DNA of 64,000 bases from Batkoa obscura (lineage: Eukaryota; Entomophthoromycota; Entomophthoromycetes; Entomophthorales; Batkoaceae): assembly GCA_030770535.1 (NCBI GenBank), contig JASVEC010000021.1:382001-446000 (forward strand), read 5' to 3'. The number at the start of each line of letters is the position of its first letter. The first letter of the stretch is position 1. Positions 20,224 to 36,339 of the stretch are shown here, piece by piece. Position numbers and translations under genes: made by a program. The notes beneath the pieces are model-generated. The model did not search any database and was not told the DNA's origin. It saw only the letters and a program-made list of their open reading frames with translations.

Positions 20224-23200
20224 TTACACAAAACTAAGAAATAGCTTATCAAAATTTTCAATGTCATAAACCCCAAACAACACTTTAAGATTATCTGCTA
20301 TTTTTTCCAATTCATCTAATATATCATTAAGAACAACAATATATGCATAGAATGGAATATAATGAAATTGGGAATCTGATAAAAAATTCTGTTTATCCAA
20401 TGATTGCATTGAAATTATCATTTTTTTCCTCACTGAATGAATAGCTGGCAAATATGGTGGTAATGGGGTTCTTAAAAGCAAAGCATTATAAAGCATATAA
20501 ATATAAAGCTGAACTGCTTCATTAAGTTGAGAATGATGCAATTCTAATGGTGTTAAAAAATCTTTTGCTATACAACCATTCCATTCTGAATGTGAAATTA
20601 ACATTTTAATTGTATTTACTTGTCTTAATAAGCTTTGACAAGAGTTAAGCATATCCTTATAATTATTAATCGGAAAAGGACCCTTTAAACGGGGTTCATG
20701 TGCAGTGGAAGGTAAAAGGGCTTCCAATTGAAAAAGATCTTTTTGTGCCTGAATTTCTAATTCAGAAAAAGATTGAAGCATTTTTTTGAAATTGAAATTT
20801 GGTGTCGAACCACATTCTTCTAAAGTCTCTTGTGAAATACTACAAAGTTGATACATATTATAATAAATTTGTGAAAAATTTGATATAAATCGACTCAATC
20901 CAACCCTTAATTCTCTTCGTGCTTCATATGGCATTATAACTAATGAGAAAAAGAGTCCAAAGAGTACACCTATAGTCACCGAAGTTGCTCTTATAAATGC
21001 ATATCGGGCAAATCCAAAATTTTCATTCTCTTTGTTAATATAGGAAGTAAGTACAATCAAATTATAGCATAAAAGTAAAAATTGACCAAATTTAGGTACG
21101 CTAGTTTTTAAAAAGATATGCATACAAGGGACAGTGACTAATGAGGTCATTATAACAAGTGCATAAACATTTTTAGAGAACATAGCATAAGTTAAATAAC
21201 CGACTAAAGAGCCTGATATGGTACCTATAACTCTGTAAAGTCCGAATAAGTTAGATGTGCCTAATGTTGGTGACATTACAATATTCATAGCAACTAAAGT
21301 CCAACCTACTTTCCAATCTCTGAATAATTCATGGTAGCCAAAAAGATAAGCCGGTGAAGATATAAGCAAACTAGCAAACGATGCTTTAAGTGCAAATATA
21401 ACTCGATAATCTCTTAAACTCATTAAAAAATACCAAAAATTAGCTCGACTTCTTTGATATGATGTCTGTGGTTTTGGATTATGTAATGGTTCTTTATCTA
21501 TATTTTCTGTATTCACTCCTGAATAATCCCTTTTACCAGTAATTAAAGCTAACAGATTATTGTAATATATATATATATATGACTTTATATTTGATAATGT
21601 AGAAAAAAAATGATATTTTAAATTTTCCCATAGACTGTAGTCATCTAAACTAGATAGTTCTTCCATAATTTCAAAAGCTTCAATAGTTGATAAAAGTTCA
21701 TTAGCAAAATCTTCTAATTCATATACAAAAAAATAAACTAAAAATACTTCTTCTGAAGGATGACCATCGTAATGAGCTTTGGTGTATAGCGTATTAATAG
21801 CTTGATTTCTTGCTTCTGAAAATAAAGTTAACGCATTTTTGATATTTTTCTTTAATTGACATAATGGGATACCAGTATTTATATATTCATCGACATTAAT
21901 ACTATTATCACTATAAGAATGTAAATCGGAGTTTTTTTTAATTTTTCGAATACCAAGAGCTAAAACGGATATAGCTTGTCTACAAGTATAAGTTAATGAT
22001 TTTGTAGGTGGAGCTATATATTTTAGAAAATTAGAAAACAAAAATAAATCTGGTTGAGAATCAGAGTTTAAATTTTGATTAAATAAATTATTCTCAATAA
22101 ATATCGAATTTCGATTTTTTAATTTAATATCACTATGAAGTAATTCACTGACATCTTTATCACTTAATTCTAATAATTCTTTTTGCGTTTCAATACTTGA
22201 ACTTAATCCATTTAACTTTTGGCCCATTTCATTAAGTTTATTAATGGTTTTCCCTATTACAGCATATTTTTCCGAATTTAATTGAAACTCCCAAGATGAT
22301 GCCTCATATCGAGTATTTAAAGTAGATTGTAAATTTCTGTGATTGATAATAATTTCATTAACTTCATTTATATCTTTTGAGCCATTTTCTTCTAACAAAA
22401 ATGTTTTAACAATGTGACATAATCCATATTTTAATGAATCTAAACTTAATACCATATCTGTCCTAAAAAATAAAACACATTATTCTAGATAAAGACACCA
22501 ATGTAATTAATTTACTTTAATTTATCAGATTCCCATCGTGGCCATAACTGTGTGCATATTATAAAGTTCAAAAGTATGCCAACTGCAAGTCCTTTAGCTA
22601 AATTATATGTATCAGTAGTATCAAATGTAGTACCAACAAAAGGGGTTCGGTTTAATAGGACCAGATAAGTGATCATAAATGAAGCAGCAATACCTAAAAA
22701 AATAAGAAAAATAATGATTTTTTAGAAAAATTACCAAGCATAACAGAAGATTTAGGGTATTGAGCTTTAATGCGGGCTAAAATAAAAGAGTAACCGCCAA
22801 TAAAAACAAACCATGTTGAAAACCTGGCAAATGTATGAAATCCTAGGTCGTTCCATAAAGCAGTATTAAAAATGGATAAACAACCTACTACCAAACCAAA
22901 TAAAACTAAAAAAAAGCCAAAGATCATATTTTCAATAAATTTTCCAATTGATTGGCCAGGGTTAAAGAAAATACATGTTATTGCTACTAAATGAGATGCA
23001 TTTCCAATGTAATAATGTAGTATTGGGACAAAAGTAAACAAGGTTCCGATAAAATGGGAAAAACTGGCTTTGATTACATCTTTTTGATCCACTGTTAATT
23101 TATTTAAAAATGAACCCATTATCCCTTCTTTATTCCCTCTAAATATAATTGATTCTGAAGATGAAGTTGGTTCGCTTTCATTAAAAATACCCGAAATATT

Positions 23201-23531
23201 TCGGCGTATTAGTGGTTTATATTCCATAAATAAACTGGATTTATAACTAGAGTTATTTAAAATGATATCATATTAAAATTGACTTGAATTACCTATTGAA
23301 ATCAAAACTATTAGATAACGATATTGTTCTCTTTTGCATAGTACCATCATTTAAAATGACATTATACTCTGAACTTTGATCTGATTTAAAAGTACCATAT
23401 TTCCTTTCTTCATTTAATATTAATGAATGTAAATCAAGGTTAGATATGCTATTTATATTTGATAATGATTCTTGGTTTTGATCATCTATGTAATTTAAAT
23501 TGTTATAAAATTCATTTAAAGGGGATTCCAT
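20224..23531 (-). CDS. Bre4/DUF2421-type membrane protein (aromatic-acid-exporter-like)
   Basis: Four exons encode about 1,070 aa. The first ATG is at 23529-23531 (MESPLNEFY); the codon before it is TTG and should not be used. Exon 1 is a polar cytosolic N-terminus. Exons 2-3 carry a first membrane cluster (from FSHFIGTLFTFVPILHYYIG to GLAVGILLNFIICTQLWPRW). The large last exon has a helical soluble segment, a second membrane cluster (from ALKASFASLLISSPAYLFGY through GTISGSLVGYLTYAM to GVLFGLFFSLVIMPYEARRE), then a long helical C-terminus. Two membrane clusters with the MPYEARRELRVGLS motif match the fungal Brefeldin-A-sensitivity (Bre4) / DUF2421 group, related to the FUSC/aromatic-acid-exporter fold. 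Transport of an anionic substrate is plausible but unproven. Splice frames are consistent at all three junctions. Confidence 0.85.
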
Positions 23532-24966
23532 CAAGTATGATTTATGATAAGAAGAGATAGTTTCAACTTTAAATTGATTTTGTATTTGAAATTAATAATC
23601 ATGAAATCACTTAAGAATTAATATTATTTTATCCTCCGCTTTTTCAGTTAGTCCTTCGCTTTTTTTATTGCAAAATTTTTTATGCCTAATATTTTATTAA
23701 CTGTCCTATAACTCCGTTATAAAAGTTAACTTATTGGCAAAATTTTATATTCTAAATGATCATATGGATCCATAAAACACTTTAGAAGTTTCTTTACTTC
23801 TTTGGTTTGAGATTTTTGTATAAATCTTAAATACAAACACTATTTAGAATAAAGGATGCTATCTTATCAATATAATCTCCAAGTTAAACAAGGATGTTTT
23901 CATTTTTGATTTTCCTTTCAAAATAACAATCATCATTTAGAGCAGAAATAATTTGAAAAATATTACATTAAAATTTTACGAAATTTTGTGACTGAGCTTC
24001 ATTTTTCTATTTAATTAAAATTAATAAATATACAGCACTACTTTTACTACCTGATTTAAATATCTTATTGTTTTATCATTTTAAATACTTTTATTATTTA
24101 CAAGAGCGGTTCCTACAAGACTATATTATATAAAAGCTATATTTTTAAATACAACAATCTGGTTTTTAAACATCGAAAAATAGCAGGATATCTAAACGGT
24201 ATCTAGATTAGGCTATTTATTGAGTTATAGGCTTAAAGTAGACCAAAGCTTGATCTTAAAAATCAAGTATAGTTTTTAAAGGCAGGATTTATTAAGGTTG
24301 GATAATAGCTTTACTCTTCTCCTAATTTAAATAAGTTAGGTAAGATTCAAAAAGAATATTCCATGTTCTTGATGAAAACAATCTTAATGTATAAATTATA
24401 ATAAAAAAGCGACCATTTAAAATTATACTATTGCATTTAAGATAACATATAAATAACCTATAAATAAATATCGTTATAACATTTTTTTTTCAAATATCAT
24501 CTGAAATGTTTCAATACTTAGACTAAATGTAGTAAAGTTCTTTACAAATGGCTCAATATTACTTGGTTTTTTTTGAGATTACAATCAGCGTTTTAAAGGA
24601 TAGGAATTTATAAAAAGGGTCCTATTTATCTTAAATATTTATAATACAAAAAGTCTTAGGCACAAAACAATATTTTTAGTTCTATAGTATGGTTCAAATT
24701 AATTATATCTTGAACGTTCAAGGATAAACATATGAAAACAAGTATTTAAATGCAACGTATAGCATGTCTTAAAGTGACCTCTTTTTAGGATCTTAGTTTA
24801 TTTTAAGAACTATAACCTTAATTAAGAAATTAAACATCAAAACTACCCTAATAAAGGAATTCAAATAAAAACAACAATGTAACATTTATGATTGTGCATC
24901 TCGATATTGTTATAAATACAGATAATAAATACAGATGATTAAAAATTGTTAAACTTTCTTATTTAA
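23532..24966. other. Intergenic, AT-rich
   Basis: 1.4 kb between divergently oriented units. I found no gene, no MITE and no clear inverted repeat. Confidence 0.5.
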
Positions 24967-26458
24967 ATTATTGCTTTACCTTTAATTTTGACATTTGTTC
25001 AATCCAGTTACTTTATTTTTGCTTCAAAAGCACTAAGATTACATCCTGAAGGCTGTGGAATATATAAGAATACATTATATTATGTTGGAGGATTGACTGA
25101 TCCAAAGATTGAGGATAGAGACGAGGAATACAATCGAGGCATATACGTACTAAATCTTAAAGACGGGTTTACCTTGTATAGTGATGAAAATACACCACGG
25201 GAATTGATATCAAAAGGCGAGGTTCAGTACCTGGTTTTTCTAGGGCTGTAACCAGTTGTAGTAATACTAGTTTTTTCTAATAGATAGCAAAAACAGATCA
25301 AAAATTGAAAGTTTCAAGGCTTTTAATTTAATAGAAAAGAAATGGATATCAAATCAAGTAGCAGTACCTACCTTCCCTGTATCAGAGAAATCGATAAATG
25401 GGAATGAAACAAAATATCCCCATCAATTGCATACTTTGATTCAAGACAGCGATAACAAAAAATTATATTTTAGTTATGATGTAATTTGCCTTTATTCCAA
25501 TCTCAAAAATGTAGAGGGCACAAGAAGATTATTACCATTACACGCAGTGGATGGAAAATGAGAAAAGTTAGCTAATACACCAAAAAAAGTGCACGATCAC
25601 GTTGCAGTTGTATATAAAAATAGACTGTATATTGTTGAGGATTTAGATCATGATACTATTATGTATAAGAACTAAGTAAGATTCTTGTTTATGAATATGG
25701 ATCTAATACTTGGAATATTATAGCTGCAAAAGGAGATATACCTATGTGTCGTTATAAACTTCCATATTTAACACTTCGGAATAAGATGGTTATCATAGGA
25801 AGCAGCCTTGTTAATAACCTTGATTCATCTATTTTTATCACTATTTGTGCCTTAGACCTGAAAAATCCAAATAAATTGAATTATAAAAAATTGATGTAAA
25901 AGAGTTTTTAACACTCATCTAGGCTGTTTAAAATACTACAATGGATGTTTGATTTATGTATTTGGTCCTTATAAAAAAATCATATCGGTGATACAAACTA
26001 TAGATATAAGAAAAGAGGAATCGAAGGTTGTGGAATAATTACCAATTAATCCAAAACCCAATGATAAGGATAATGGTGAAGTTGGTCCATTTGAACTCGA
26101 GAAGAGTTTGGAAAAAAGTGCTAAACAAGATCCTAATAGTAATAGTAAAAGCCTAGATGCTATAGTATGTGGGTCAATTGACGGGGTGCTGCTTTTGATA
26201 ATTATTCTAACTTTTATATGATACATTGTAAAAAGAAAAGGAAGAGCCAAAAATAGCTATAATTTATCAAAAAATAGTAATAATATCTCAAACAAAAGAA
26301 GTAGCGTGGAAGAATTAAAACCACCAGCTCTTTTGCAAGGTAATACATAGACTCTATTAGAACCGAGCAAATTACAATATCTCAAATTTATATTAAATAC
26401 TGATACAATGGTACCTGGTTTTAATGGTGACATTATTGACCCTGATAAGCCTATTTAG
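24967..26458 (+). pseudogene. Kelch membrane-protein pseudogene (paralog 4)
   Basis: The full architecture of the family is still readable but broken. A hydrophobic leader (LPLILTFVQSSYFIFASKAL) has no in-frame ATG. It runs into LYYVGGLTD and VLNLKDGFTL, after which the frame is lost. Later fragments match the ectodomain, a membrane segment near 26165-26225, and the conserved tail (PPALLQG ... FILNTDTMVPGFNGDI) ending at a TAG near 26456. Several stops and shifts interrupt it. The surviving tail shows that it descends from an intact type I protein like those at 1520-2947 and 33538-35046, and it is on the opposite strand. Confidence 0.8.
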
Positions 26459-26460
26459 AG

Positions 26461-27560
26461 TCTAAATTTCAGAGCCAGATAAATTATTATTGTTGGTTTT
26501 TAAATACTCTAATATGCGACGTTTTAATAGTGACAAATATAAATTCAATTCAGCGATGATATTAAAAACCTTATTATAATTAATATAAATGTAAGAATAT
26601 CATTAAAGGTATTTTATAATTGTTTACAGCTTTTGAAATTTCACCTTTTAATGTTATTAAATAAAAGTAGCTTTTAATTTAATATCAAATTGTTGAAATT
26701 TGTTTACATAATGATTATAAATATTTTTTTTTGACGAGTTTAAAATAAATTTAATATTAATATATGTTTAAATTTAATATATAATTATTTAAACGCTTTT
26801 TTGTATTTAGTTCTATATTGTGATAGAAGAACAAAATAAAATTTAGTCTTAGCAAATAGTTCAATCAATATATAGATATTAATCTAGCTCGTAGTTGGTT
26901 ATAAATGGTTGTAAAAAAATTCTTATGACATGTATTAATCTTTACTTACGTATTATATATACTTTGTGATTACTAAGTTAATTAAATGTTCGGCTGTTTT
27001 AATAGTTGTTAAAATAAAATTGTTAATTTTATAAAAATTTTAAATGTTACTATTGATTTAAATGAAACGTAGTTTGAGCATTTACTCTTTGTGCTTACTT
27101 GACCTGAAATAGTACAAAATATATTTTTATGAACTAAATTAAAAAACTCAATCTACGTTTAATTTGAATTATTAATAAAGTTAAAAATAGTAGGGTTTAC
27201 CCCGCAGTATTATTCATCAAATTTAGACAGGATAAATTTTCATTTGGACCTAAAACCTATCCACCTTTAATTGGTTAAATTAAGTATTGTTTTGATGAGA
27301 TTAGTGAAGATTAAATGAATAACGTAGAATGATTGGAATTATTGACTGTGGCTAAATCTGGTTGGTAGGCTTTAACGAAATGAGCCTTAATTTAAAATGA
27401 GTTAATAAGTAACTTGGATTACCTATTCACTTGTTAAAGGTTTTTAAGTTTAAGTAAGTATATCTCATTCAAAATAATATATTTCACATCCACTATAAAT
27501 ATTCGATCCTTTTTTTTGTTATGTTTCATAAATTAATTTAAATTTAAGACTTAACTCAAA
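26461..27560. other. Intergenic, AT-rich
   Basis: No gene or repeat family member was recognised. The stretch 27180-27420 is less AT-rich than its surroundings and might be part of an untranslated leader or a non-coding RNA, but I see no defining motif. Confidence 0.4.
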
Positions 27561-28263
27561 ATGTGGTCTTTGGTTGTATTCGTCTTTGTTGGAATTGTTA
27601 TTCCAGGTGCTCTCTATCTCTATCTTTCCCCTGAAAAGAAAAAGTCGGTCAAAAACCTTAAAAATAAGGTAGTTGAAGAGATTGAAGAAGTAGTAGAAAA
27701 GGCAGCACCCAAAGCAAAGTCAAAATCAAAGAAAAATAAAAATGATAATAAAACAAACGCTAAGGTCGAACCCAAATCGAATGCTAAATCAAATCAAGAA
27801 AAACTGGAAAAGGTGACCGAAAAAGCTAGTCCAAAGAAAAATAAGGATAAGAAAAATGGCGTCCCTGTTGATACTCCTGCTAAAAAAGAAATCGAAAAAG
27901 TTCAAGAACCTGAAGTTGTTTCAAAGCAACAAAATGAGAATGAACAAGGTAAATTTTTACAAATCAGTTTATAAGGTAATATGTATTTATCAAAAACCAT
28001 CAGTTAAGGATAAAAAGAAGAAGAGTAAAGCAGCTAAGAAAGAAGAAACTCAAGCTGCCCCTGCTTCCGCTGTTAAATCTGAAACTAAACCTGAACCTGA
28101 AGTTGAGCCTGAAGCTGTTAATGTTGAAGAGGATGACTCTAGTTTTACCATGCCAGCTAACAGCTATAAAGGTGGAGATCGTCGTCCCGTCAATGGAGTA
28201 ACTGAACGTAAACCAGTAGAAAGTGCTAACCCATGGGCTCTTTTAGACGGGTTTAATGAATAA
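27561..28263 (+). CDS. Lysine-rich N-anchored protein of unknown function
   Basis: Two exons with an intron at 27949-28003 (junction GAACAAG/TTAAGG, frame kept), giving about 215 aa. Residues 1-24 (MWSLVVFVFVGIVIPGALYL) form one hydrophobic anchor and are followed at once by SPEKKKSV, so the long C-terminal part should face the cytosol. That part is disordered and rich in Lys/Glu/Asn/Ala, then acidic (EPEVEPEAVNVEEDD). It ends in a better structured-looking MPANSYKGGDRR ... NPWALLDGFNE. The layout recalls small ER-anchored proteins with a charged cytosolic tail, but I recognise no family. The aromatic NPWALLDGF end may be a binding motif. Codon use is less AT-biased than in flanking DNA, suggesting good expression. 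Confidence 0.75.
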
Positions 28264-29116
28264 AATATAAAAGTGTATTTTAGATAAAAAATAAAATGAA
28301 CATCAATTAACTTTGTTTAAATATGAAAATATATTAAACAATAGCTTTTTCAAATGCTGTTATTAATAGAATAAAGTAAAATAAAATTCATTATTTTTTT
28401 ACAATATTTAGTAGATTTTAAAATTGACCCATAATAATCATGGCTCATAATTTTAATACATCGAAAGTCTGCAGTCACCTGAGTAATAATTTGTAATGTA
28501 ATTTTCTAATACTTAGGATATAGGATCTATTTTGTCAAGCATTGATTACAATACTCTTCATAATAGTCTAATGGACTTGATTTTTATTTAATATAATATG
28601 CTAAATTAAAAACTAAACAAAACATTCAAGCTATTTTCACTAGAAACGTAAATTTAGTCTATTTGTATATTTGAATGTTGGTTTCAACTCAATTTAATTT
28701 TTCAGTTTGTTTTTTATAGAAATTATAAATTTAACAAAGTATCAGAGAATTGCTTTTTATTGAATTTCAAAATAATTCCTATATAAACGTTTTTTTAGCC
28801 AATATTTGTTGATTATTTTTTAATATATACTATATAAAAAGTGAACAAAAAAGTAAATTGAAAACATAAATCTTTGTTTGAATTTACATGTATTTAAAGA
28901 TGTGAACCAGTAGGAAGTTACGAACTGTTTGGTCAATTACTACCAGCTATCAAAAAATTATTAGTATTTGAGCAAATGGTTTGTAATCTCATACTGATTC
29001 ATACCTTAATTTACATTAAACTTTTAAACTTATTAAAGTATTAAAAAATTTCAATATTTTCAAAAAATAAATTTCTATTTTTACAATTTTTTCATTTTTA
29101 TTTCATAAAACTTGTT
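28264..29116. other. Intergenic between convergent genes
   Basis: AT-rich, no gene or repeat seen. Confidence 0.5.
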
Positions 29117-32990
<3,874 letters not shown>

Positions 32991-33537
32991 CTTATAATTG
33001 ATATCAGAAAAATTTCAAAATTAATTGAACTATCAAAAGCACTTTAAAAATGAGTTTGAATTTACTTAAATTAGATTATTAATTTAAGCTCCAATTATTT
33101 TCAAGCTTTGAATTTGGATAATAAAATCTTTTTTAAGATTATTAACTTTTAGCTTTGAAATGATTGTTTCTTAAATAGTGTATTATTTTTATTTAAAATG
33201 TGAGTTATTTCTTTTAGATTAATACTCTTAAATAATATTTCTTTGTAATATGTAAAAGAGCTATAAAATACTAATGTTATTAAAAATATATTAGTCAAAA
33301 GATAAAAACCATTTCATTTAATGAAAAAAATCAATTTAGAATTGATTGCATTTAGATGTTACTTATTTCTTTTAATTTGTTGCTAAATTCTTTAATGAGT
33401 CAGAAACTTTGATTTTTTATACAGCTACTGAACCAATATAAAAGTATTACTAACAAATCTAAAAAAATGAAAAACATTTAAATGAAAACTAATTCAAAAA
33501 ATAAAATTATAATGATAAATCAAACAATTATTTGAAT
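32991..33537. other. Intergenic, AT-rich
   Basis: Lies between the ISWI start and the 3' end of a kelch gene. No feature was seen. Confidence 0.5.
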
Positions 33538-35046
33538 TTAATTATAAGAATTATTTAAAGTGGATCTTGTTTTAGAATTAATTAAAGAGGGATTTCCACT
33601 AGATATAAAATGAATATCATCATCAAAATCAGGTAAATGAGTATCTGTTGATAAACTGAATGACGGCTCTTCAATAACGGTTGGCTTATCTACCCATATT
33701 TGAGCTTGTAGTAATTTAGGTGGTTCGTATCCTTTTCCATGGTCTAAATTAATACCAGGTTGCATATCTGATTTATTTTGTTTTTTGCGTAGTAAATACC
33801 ATACTAATATTATAATCAATAATATAAATATTGCCCCACCTATAGAACCACCGATAATAGCAGGTAAATTAAGTGGGCTTTCTTCAGTGTTATTGTTATT
33901 ATCTTCTACCTTGATATCTTTTTTACTTACATCGTTGCCTTTTGATGAATCATTCGGGGGCAATTCCTCCACCAATTTCCAAGTTTTGGTGTTAACGAGT
34001 TGAGTGTTTGCACTAATTGATTCATGGTAACCAAAAGAAAATATTAAATGTTCATTATAATAAGCTAAACAAGGTAAAAAAGCTTGAATAAAGCCGTTAA
34101 TTGTAATTTTTTGCCATTTTAAGTTATTTAAATCATTTAAATTTAATATAAAAATATCGGAATTGGGGAATTGAGTTATGTCCATATTACTAGCTCCACC
34201 AACTATTATTAAATTATCTTCAATTATTTGGGATTTTAAGCCAAGACGCGGGCTGGGTATTTCTCCTTTAATTGTTTTGTTTTCCCATTTTAATGAAGAT
34301 AAATCAAAGACCATTACTATATTTAATGGCATTAAACTGTCATTTTCAAATTGAACCCCACCTAATACAAACAACTTGCTTTTAAAAAATTGAGCTGTAT
34401 GGGATTTGATTTTAGCTAGGTTGTTATTTGGCCATGACCATTGATTAGTTTTAGCATCAAATACAGATAATGCTCCTCTAGCTTCTGCAAATGTTTCGTT
34501 ATTATTTAAAACTACTCCGCCATAATGATAATATTTATTTTCATTTCTATCATCTACAGTAAAGGTAGAAATATAAAACGAGTTTTCCATTTTAGTACCA
34601 TCTGATAATGGATCAATATAAAATTTATTAACTGCCTCTTGATTATTATGCCATTTTTTATTTTTAATATCGAATATTTGAAATGAATCTTTACTTTTAG
34701 TATACATACCGCCAAACATAAATATTGATTTACTAGCTTGATGAACCGCGACACCTGGCGCATGAGCTATCGGTGAGTTATTCTCAGTTAATGGTTTCCA
34801 TGGTGCATACATAGAATCTTTTAATTTAAATCCCTCTTTTAGATTTAAGGAATATGCTTCTTTTATTGGTATACCTTCGACTTTATTTTTTTTTGTATCA
34901 ATGGTGCTACCCCCTACATGATATAATACATCATCAATAATACCACAACCTCCTCCATACACTGCTGGTTGTTGTGCAACTAGTGAAGTTAGATAGAAGG
35001 TGAATAAGAGTAAAATATTAAACATTGAAGTTAGTAAAGAGATCAT
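33538..35046 (-). CDS. Single-pass kelch-repeat membrane protein (paralog 2)
   Basis: Intronless, 502 aa, start ATG at 35044-35046. It has a signal peptide (residues 1-24, ending TSLVAQ), a kelch ectodomain (VLYHVGGS, IFMFGGM, HYGGVVL, LFVLGGVQ, LIIVGGAS, LIFSFGYH), and an acidic/Asn-rich juxtamembrane stretch. A glycine-started transmembrane helix (IGGSIGGAIFILL) lies at about 395-418, then RKKQNK. The tail of about 76 residues repeats the paralog 1 motif: PPKLLQAQIW ... FSLSTDTHLPDFDDDI. Compared with paralog 1 the ectodomain has drifted widely, while the IGGSIGG anchor start and the tail blocks are kept. The role is unknown; cell-surface or vacuolar sensing or adhesion would fit the topology. 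Confidence 0.87.
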   Translation of the reverse strand: MISLLTSMFNILLLFTFYLTSLVAQQPAVYGGGCGIIDDVLYHVGGSTIDTKKNKVEGIPIKEAYSLNLKEGFKLKDSMYAPWKPLTENNSPIAHAPGVAVHQASKSIFMFGGMYTKSKDSFQIFDIKNKKWHNNQEAVNKFYIDPLSDGTKMENSFYISTFTVDDRNENKYYHYGGVVLNNNETFAEARGALSVFDAKTNQWSWPNNNLAKIKSHTAQFFKSKLFVLGGVQFENDSLMPLNIVMVFDLSSLKWENKTIKGEIPSPRLGLKSQIIEDNLIIVGGASNMDITQFPNSDIFILNLNDLNNLKWQKITINGFIQAFLPCLAYYNEHLIFSFGYHESISANTQLVNTKTWKLVEELPPNDSSKGNDVSKKDIKVEDNNNNTEESPLNLPAIIGGSIGGAIFILLIIILVWYLLRKKQNKSDMQPGINLDHGKGYEPPKLLQAQIWVDKPTVIEEPSFSLSTDTHLPDFDDDIHFISSGNPSLINSKTRSTLNNSYN

Positions 35047-36339
35047 AAATGATCTATGATGATTATAATATAAAAGTAATTAAGAATCAAAAAGAATAGA
35101 GTTGTAAATTATAAACCTTAAATTTATTTCTATACTTTCAATTTATAAATGCTCCTTATTTTGATTAACTTAATCATAAATAGATTCGATCAAAAATAGA
35201 ATCTTGGAGCTTTTAGACATTTATAGACAATTCTAATTCGCGTTTTTAACTTTCTTTTGAAATTCCTATATTAAATCTGTTTAATTAATTTACTTCGCTT
35301 TTTTTCTAGCTTTTTATTTTATATATTTTTTTATATCAAAAAGTTAATTAAAAATATATATAAAAAATTAAAAAAATAAAAGGATTGTATACTATGATGA
35401 GCTTATTGCATATTATAATATTGCATTGCTGAGTGTTTAAATAGTATATATACAAAACTTTATATAAGATTTAAAATATTTAATCAAAAGACAAAAAAAC
35501 AAGAACAATTTGAAATAACAGTATGATGATCTGAAATAAATAAGCATATTTTAACTACCTCCTAAAATAAAAAACAAGTGAGCTATTTAAAAAGTGATAC
35601 AATTCAATATTAATGAATAAAAATATTCTATATCTTATTAATGTAAAAAATTATACAAATGTTCATTTATTTTTGATTTTATAAGTTTTCAATATGTCGA
35701 AATCATAAAATTGTAATTTAATTGATTTTTTAGTAAAAAAATAATTACAACCAAATTATGCAGAATAAAAACTTTATTTAATGGCTTCAAATCCAACATA
35801 AAAATGTAATATTTGTATCATCAATAAGAATTACTCAAAATACCAATCAAGATTAACATTTTAAAATTTTATTAATTGGCAACCTTGTTTTGTTTGTCCC
35901 AAAATCTTGATATAAGTTCAACTGTTAACATAAACTGGGGTAATACTTTTGACTTTAAAATATCAAAAATTAATTAAAGGGGTAAAAATTTATTAAAAAT
36001 TTCACCTTGAAATGTCTTACTTTTGACACTTTTTATAAGCCTTACAAAGCAGCTAGAAAACTATATAAATTAAGTTCTATTTCAGTTTCAATAAAAATAC
36101 TTGAGCCATATAAAAGTGATCTCATAATAACAGTTATTTAATCTTAAGGCTACAACCTAAACCTATTTGAGTAGAATAAAGTTAATTAAAACCTTAATGT
36201 TAAAAAATGACTATGAGAATTTTACTTCCAACCAATGAAGTTTCAGTTAAAACCTAAGATTTCAAAATGTTTTTTAAGAAGTATCTTAAAATAAAAAACA
36301 GTCACTGTATTTTCATTTTCTTGTTTTAATTTTTAAAAT
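35047..36339. other. Intergenic, divergent promoters
   Basis: 1.3 kb, very AT-rich, between the kelch gene and the transporter gene transcribed away from it. No MITE or structured repeat was found. Confidence 0.5.

Noticed and set aside
23532-23534. TTG as the start of the Bre4-like protein
   Set aside because: An ATG follows directly (23531) and nothing supports a non-ATG start.
27180-27420. Less AT-rich stretch that might be a non-coding RNA
   Set aside because: No tRNA fold, no C/D or H/ACA box pattern convincing enough to report.
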